Below are positions 6,371 through 9,934 of a stretch of DNA of 9,934 bases, piece by piece. Source of the DNA: CAZTWC01 sp964617105 [NCBI: uncultured Myxococcia bacterium] (GTDB taxonomy: Bacteria; CAZTWC01); contig CAZTWC010000125.1 in NCBI GenBank assembly GCA_964617105.1, positions 1-9,934 on the forward strand, in the 5' to 3' direction. The position numbers were made by a program, and so were the translations under genes. Position 1 is the stretch's first letter. The number at the start of each line of letters is the position of its first letter. Below the pieces are notes generated by a model. That model had not been told where the DNA came from. It saw nothing but the letters and a program-made list of their open reading frames with translations, and searched no databases.

Positions 6371-6391
6371 ACGGCAAATTGTTGCTGCCGT
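6371..6391 (+). promoter_or_regulatory. Inverted repeat in the leader of the giant lipoprotein gene
   Basis: ACGGCA (6371-6376) and TGCCGT (6386-6391) are perfect inverted arms around a 9-base loop that itself contains TTGC, able to pair with an overlapping GCAA. It lies in the predicted 5' leader, about 40 bases before the start codon, and is not followed by a U-run, so it is not a terminator. It may be an operator or an RNA hairpin. Nearby are three GTAAC copies (6346-6350, 6353-6357, 6408-6412) and the palindrome-like GGTATTACC (6397-6405). Confidence 0.35.
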
Positions 6392-6430
6392 TTGATGGTA
6401 TTACCAAGTAACCTTAAAAAGAGGTATACC

Positions 6431-9400
6431 ATGAAAAAATTATTCAGTCTGAAATTGTTATGTGTTCTCGTCCTTTTGGCGGCATTTATGACCAATTGCG
6501 CCGGAGGCAGCGGTGGCTGCATAAACAAGAAACTCTCCTACAAAATCACCCCGACTCCCAATACTACCCGCATGGGAGTCACCAAAGACGGGCTGACCAT
6601 CGTCTTTAAACATCTTAAAGAGTTGATCATCAACAGCCTGGAGTCCAAAGAAAATGCAGACGGTTTTATCGAAATTCCGGTGGACAGCATCTTGATTGAA
6701 GATAAATTTACCACTCTTGGTCAGGAGGCAAAATACAAAGTTACCCTGGAAGATCCTGTTTTTCTGCTGAAGTGGGAGGATGTAAAAGTTGATATCAGCA
6801 AACAGTTCACCGGTAACCAGGTAAACACCGGCGCCCGGGTGATGATGTCCATCGAAAACGCCAAAATTGCTCTTAGCCAAGATATGCATCTTAAAGGGGA
6901 TATTTCAATCAATGCCTGTACCCTTTTTCCCTTTTTAAAACCTCTGTTGAAAGATTGCGATTTAAGTCTTATTGATGTGGCTTGCCCCATCTCAAACGGC
7001 CTTTCGGTTCGTGAAGGAGGCAAAGAAGAGTTTATCGCCGGGTATCTCAGCGCCACCGCTAATATTTTGGTTAATATAGACCGGACTATCGACCCCAATA
7101 CCGGCTTGCCCAAGGGTACCTTTAAAGTTCGTCCTATCATCAGTTCTCTGGATATCAAAGACTTGAAATTCAAGGTTGAATCCAGTGGAGAAAAAGTCTG
7201 CCAAAATAAAGCCTGTGACGATAACGAATGGGTGCTCAATTTGGCCGGGAAAGACGAGTGCTGGGAGTGTGAGCAACTGTGCCCCTACCTGAGCAAGGGT
7301 TCTGATTTGGTTGTGCAGGTGGGTAAATATTTAAAAGGGGCCAATAAGTATCTTCTTGGAGCCGCCCTGTCGGGTGCAATTCGTAACGCTTTTTCCGGCT
7401 TAAACGGCAAATCTCTGGTGTTGCAAGACGAGGGAAACATTAATGAAATGGCCCGCAAGGATAACCGACTCCCCTTCAAGGGAAGCAAAATGGGATTTTT
7501 GTATACACCCAATGAGATAGAGGTCAATTGTGGGACTAGATTTTGTATAGCCCCAGATATCTTGAAAACTCTGGAGTTGACCTTTGATGGCGGTATGGAT
7601 TCCAGGCCGGTTACCAGGTGCGCTCCAATACCTAAAGAATATATTGCCGACCCAGAACAATATGTTAAAAACACTTTTAAAACCACGGCGCCGCCAGATT
7701 TGACCGGAGTGGACCCCCAGGGTAATCCCTATCATGCAGCTGCCAGTTTTGCCCGGGCATTTTTCGAAAGAGGCCTCTTTTCACTGTACATAGGAGGTAA
7801 CTTATGTGTTAGTATTTACTCCGAGGATATTGAGCAGGCTTCTGATATAAAAATCAACTCCCAGGCTATTACTCTGCTGATACCGGAGTTAAAAGAGTTG
7901 CTGCCTGATAATGCTCGAATCCTAATGAGAATGAATCCATCCAAAATGCCTAGTTTTAGAATGACTCAGACGGTTAAAACTGTGGGGAATTATCAAGTTT
8001 ATGTCCCCACTATGCAAATTTCGTTTGAAAAAATGGGGCTCTCTTTATACGCCTATATATTTGACCGCTACACCAGGCTGTTCCATTTTGAGTTCGACTT
8101 GAACATAGAGGCGCAAATGTCTATTCTGCCAAACCGGGAGATGGAATTCAATGTTCATGTTGTGGATGTTAAAAACATCAAGCAAACCTACCACGAATTT
8201 GTCAAAAACCTGGATGCCACCAACCTGATTAAAAATACCGTGGATATGACTTTGGGTATGTTTTTGAAAGACAGCCTGACTTTCCCGGTGGAGGTGGAGA
8301 AATCCTTACAAAATTATCTGGGAGTCCCGGTTAGTGTTAAAATCAGCAACCTGGGTCTGGAAGGCAAGGGACAAGTCAAAGACTATGTCACTCTCTATCT
8401 AAACTTTGAAGAGTGTCAGGGAGGCAAATGCCAAAACATGATTATGGCAGCGGCGGAAACAAAGGCCAGGTTAGAAAAGGAAGTAGAGATGGTCTACGAT
8501 AAAAATGGTTACCTGGTGCCGGATGGAAAAATAGTGATTCATACTGAATCTCAAGAGGAAAATCAGGAGTATCAATATCGGGTGGATGGACTCTACTGGT
8601 CTAGTTTTCAGCAGGGAGGACAAATAGAAGTTGAATCATCTATGCTGAAGTTGCCTGGCCGCCACCTGGTAGAGGTCAGATCCAGGTATGCCGGACATTA
8701 TAATTCTCTGGATCAAACGCCGGTCAGAATTACGGTAATTGTCGATCCCTTTGCCCCCAGCCTGGAAGTGTTTCCGGTGCCAGAGGGGATAAGATTATTG
8801 GGCAAAGATAACCTCTTCAACCAATCCGAATTAACTTACTCCTACAACCTGTTTGACGCTGACGGAATTAAGGTTCAAAGTAGTGATTTCAACTCTCAGG
8901 ATCTTATTTCCCAGGCACAATTGAAAGAGGTCGATTGGCTGGAGGCCAGAGTTATGGATCCCAAGGGAAATATAAGTGGAGTAGTTACTTATAAACTTGC
9001 TGCCCAGAACCAGTTACCAGTTGCCATTGAGGAGATCGACCCCGCCAGCAAGGTTCAGGAACCGGAAATTAATTCGGTCTATGTTGATGCGAATAATTTG
9101 CAGAATTTTAACCTGACCGGTCAGGGAGATAACCGTGCTTCCTCATCCGGTGGATGCCACCATCTGCAATTGTCAGATAAAATACCATATAGTTCCATCA
9201 TATTTTTAGGATTGGCTCTGCTGATTCCCATTTTAATACCTCTTTTCTCTCGGATTAGAGCCAGGAGTTGCCTGTTTGCCACCTTATTTTTAGCCATGAC
9301 TTTGAGCGGTTGTGATTGCGATGAAACGCCTCTTAAAACCTACACCCAGTTCGGTGAATGTCCTTCTAATAAGATTTTAATCCGGGGTGAATGTGAAAAT

Positions 9401-9934
9401 AAGTTCTGTGATCCGGAGGATCCTCTCTCTTGCTGCCCAGGACGTTTTTGCAGCAGTGAAGGCAAATGTGTATTGGAAACCTACACCTGCGAGAATGATT
9501 CTCAATGCCCCAGCAAGGGACAAACCTGCCAGGAGTTTGAAGAGCGTAACATGTGTCTGTATAAATCCTGTGCCAGCGCCGACCAATGCCAGCGCGGCCA
9601 ATTTTGTTTCTCTCACAGCTGTATCAGCGATATTCCCTGCAACGGTAAATGTCCCAATTCTAATGTTTGTGTAGCAGCCACCAACAAATGCTATCCTGTG
9701 CAAGGTTACGGTTGTGACCGGGAATGTGGCAGCGGCGAAATCCTGGTGTTGGCTGACCCGGAAAATATGACCGGCCCTACTTGCGGCAGCCTGGTTTGTC
9801 GTTGCGAGAAGACTAAAACTCAACAGGAAGGAAGAGTCGGCCCTCACAGCGCCATGGCCATTGGTAAAAATGCCATCTACGTGAGCGCCTATGATGACCA
9901 CTTTGGCGATTTGGCCCTCCTCTTTTTTGACCGC
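6431..9934 (+). CDS. Giant multidomain, cysteine-rich surface lipoprotein, continues past the window
   Basis: Starting at ATG 6431, 5 bases after GAGGT, the frame is open for 1168 codons with no stop. The N-terminus (MKKLFSLKLLCVLVLLAAFM, then TNC at 21-23) is a lipoprotein signal with likely lipidated Cys23, though Asn at -1 is unusual. I do not recognise the protein as a whole. Residues about 60-300 and 440-650 resemble, loosely, the elongated lipid-binding TULIP/BPI fold; the second contains FERGLFSLYIGG, LIPELKELLPDNARILMRMN and LFHFEFDLNIEAQMS. An Ig-like segment follows at about 700-800 (YRVDGLYWSS to VDPFAPS). Next come SGGC (906-909), a membrane segment (921-939) and RIRAR (941-945). 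Immediately after is a second lipobox-like LSGC (958-961), then 26 Cys in about 165 residues, and finally a beta-propeller-like start (AMAIGKNAIYVSAYDD). It could be two genes fused in frame. Confidence 0.85.
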   Translation, partial: MKKLFSLKLLCVLVLLAAFMTNCAGGSGGCINKKLSYKITPTPNTTRMGVTKDGLTIVFKHLKELIINSLESKENADGFIEIPVDSILIEDKFTTLGQEAKYKVTLEDPVFLLKWEDVKVDISKQFTGNQVNTGARVMMSIENAKIALSQDMHLKGDISINACTLFPFLKPLLKDCDLSLIDVACPISNGLSVREGGKEEFIAGYLSATANILVNIDRTIDPNTGLPKGTFKVRPIISSLDIKDLKFKVESSGEKVCQNKACDDNEWVLNLAGKDECWECEQLCPYLSKGSDLVVQVGKYLKGANKYLLGAALSGAIRNAFSGLNGKSLVLQDEGNINEMARKDNRLPFKGSKMGFLYTPNEIEVNCGTRFCIAPDILKTLELTFDGGMDSRPVTRCAPIPKEYIADPEQYVKNTFKTTAPPDLTGVDPQGNPYHAAASFARAFFERGLFSLYIGGNLCVSIYSEDIEQASDIKINSQAITLLIPELKELLPDNARILMRMNPSKMPSFRMTQTVKTVGNYQVYVPTMQISFEKMGLSLYAYIFDRYTRLFHFEFDLNIEAQMSILPNREMEFNVHVVDVKNIKQTYHEFVKNLDATNLIKNTVDMTLGMFLKDSLTFPVEVEKSLQNYLGVPVSVKISNLGLEGKGQVKDYVTLYLNFEECQGGKCQNMIMAAAETKARLEKEVEMVYDKNGYLVPDGKIVIHTESQEENQEYQYRVDGLYWSSFQQGGQIEVESSMLKLPGRHLVEVRSRYAGHYNSLDQTPVRITVIVDPFAPSLEVFPVPEGIRLLGKDNLFNQSELTYSYNLFDADGIKVQSSDFNSQDLISQAQLKEVDWLEARVMDPKGNISGVVTYKLAAQNQLPVAIEEIDPASKVQEPEINSVYVDANNLQNFNLTGQGDNRASSSGGCHHLQLSDKIPYSSIIFLGLALLIPILIPLFSRIRARSCLFATLFLAMTLSGCDCDETPLKTYTQFGECPSNKILIRGECENKFCDPEDPLSCCPGRFCSSEGKCVLETYTCENDSQCPSKGQTCQEFEERNMCLYKSCASADQCQRGQFCFSHSCISDIPCNGKCPNSNVCVAATNKCYPVQGYGCDRECGSGEILVLADPENMTGPTCGSLVCRCEKTKTQQEGRVGPHSAMAIGKNAIYVSAYDDHFGDLALLFFDR

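Noticed and set aside
6458-7735. Several overlapping minus-strand open frames of 78-172 codons
   Set aside because: They are antisense to the plus-strand lipoprotein gene, which has a promoter, Shine-Dalgarno and signal peptide and stays open for 1168 codons.
9377-9901. Minus-strand frame 9901-9377 and plus-strand frame 9387-9674
   Set aside because: Both overlap the cysteine-rich coding region of the giant gene; the Ala/Thr-rich and Ala/Val-rich translations are typical out-of-frame products.

Overview
The window is bacterial, with GC in the mid-40s percent by eye. It looks like a chromosomal piece from a Gram-negative, probably deltaproteobacterium-like (Myxococcota/Bdellovibrionota-type, uncultured) lineage. 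The clues are a PEGA-domain protein ending in an outer-membrane-barrel-like tail, a very large surface lipoprotein with a MYXO-CTERM-like segment, and a Dickkopf-like cysteine-rich stretch. The taxonomy is inference. No RNA genes, CRISPR arrays, insertion sequences or phage genes were seen.

Layout: everything left of about 6290 reads leftward (minus strand); one giant gene reads rightward from 6431 to the right edge. In minus-strand transcription order: (1) 6290-4377, a PEGA-domain/beta-barrel envelope protein interrupted by an in-frame TAA at 5447-5445; (2) 4377-1822, an endonuclease Q (EndoQ, PHP family) fused to a UvrD/Rep-type helicase, broken by a frameshift in an A6 run (3495-3500) and by an internal deletion whose scar is near 2005-2011; (3) 1818-1381, an intact Nudix hydrolase; (4) 1272-1, an unrecognised 424+ residue protein that leaves the window. 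Genes 1 and 2 overlap by one base (TAATG), and genes 2 and 3 are 3 bases apart, so 1-3 form a tight operon. Gene 4 follows a 108-base gap and may have its own promoter.

The plus-strand gene (6431 to beyond 9934) has a good promoter, a Shine-Dalgarno sequence and a lipoprotein signal, and stays open for 1168 codons. It appears to contain two lipid-binding-like (TULIP/BPI-like, tentative) regions, an Ig-like segment, a Cys-TM-Arg sorting-tag-like element, then at once a second lipoprotein-signal-like segment and a region with 26 cysteines. It may be two proteins joined in frame.

Most interesting are the EndoQ-UvrD fusion next to a Nudix hydrolase (a possible deaminated or damaged-base repair and nucleotide-sanitation module), its two sliding-clamp-binding-like peptides, and the clustering of three independent lesions in two adjacent genes while the neighbours stay open. 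That pattern means either decay of this operon or local assembly or consensus errors; raw reads would decide.
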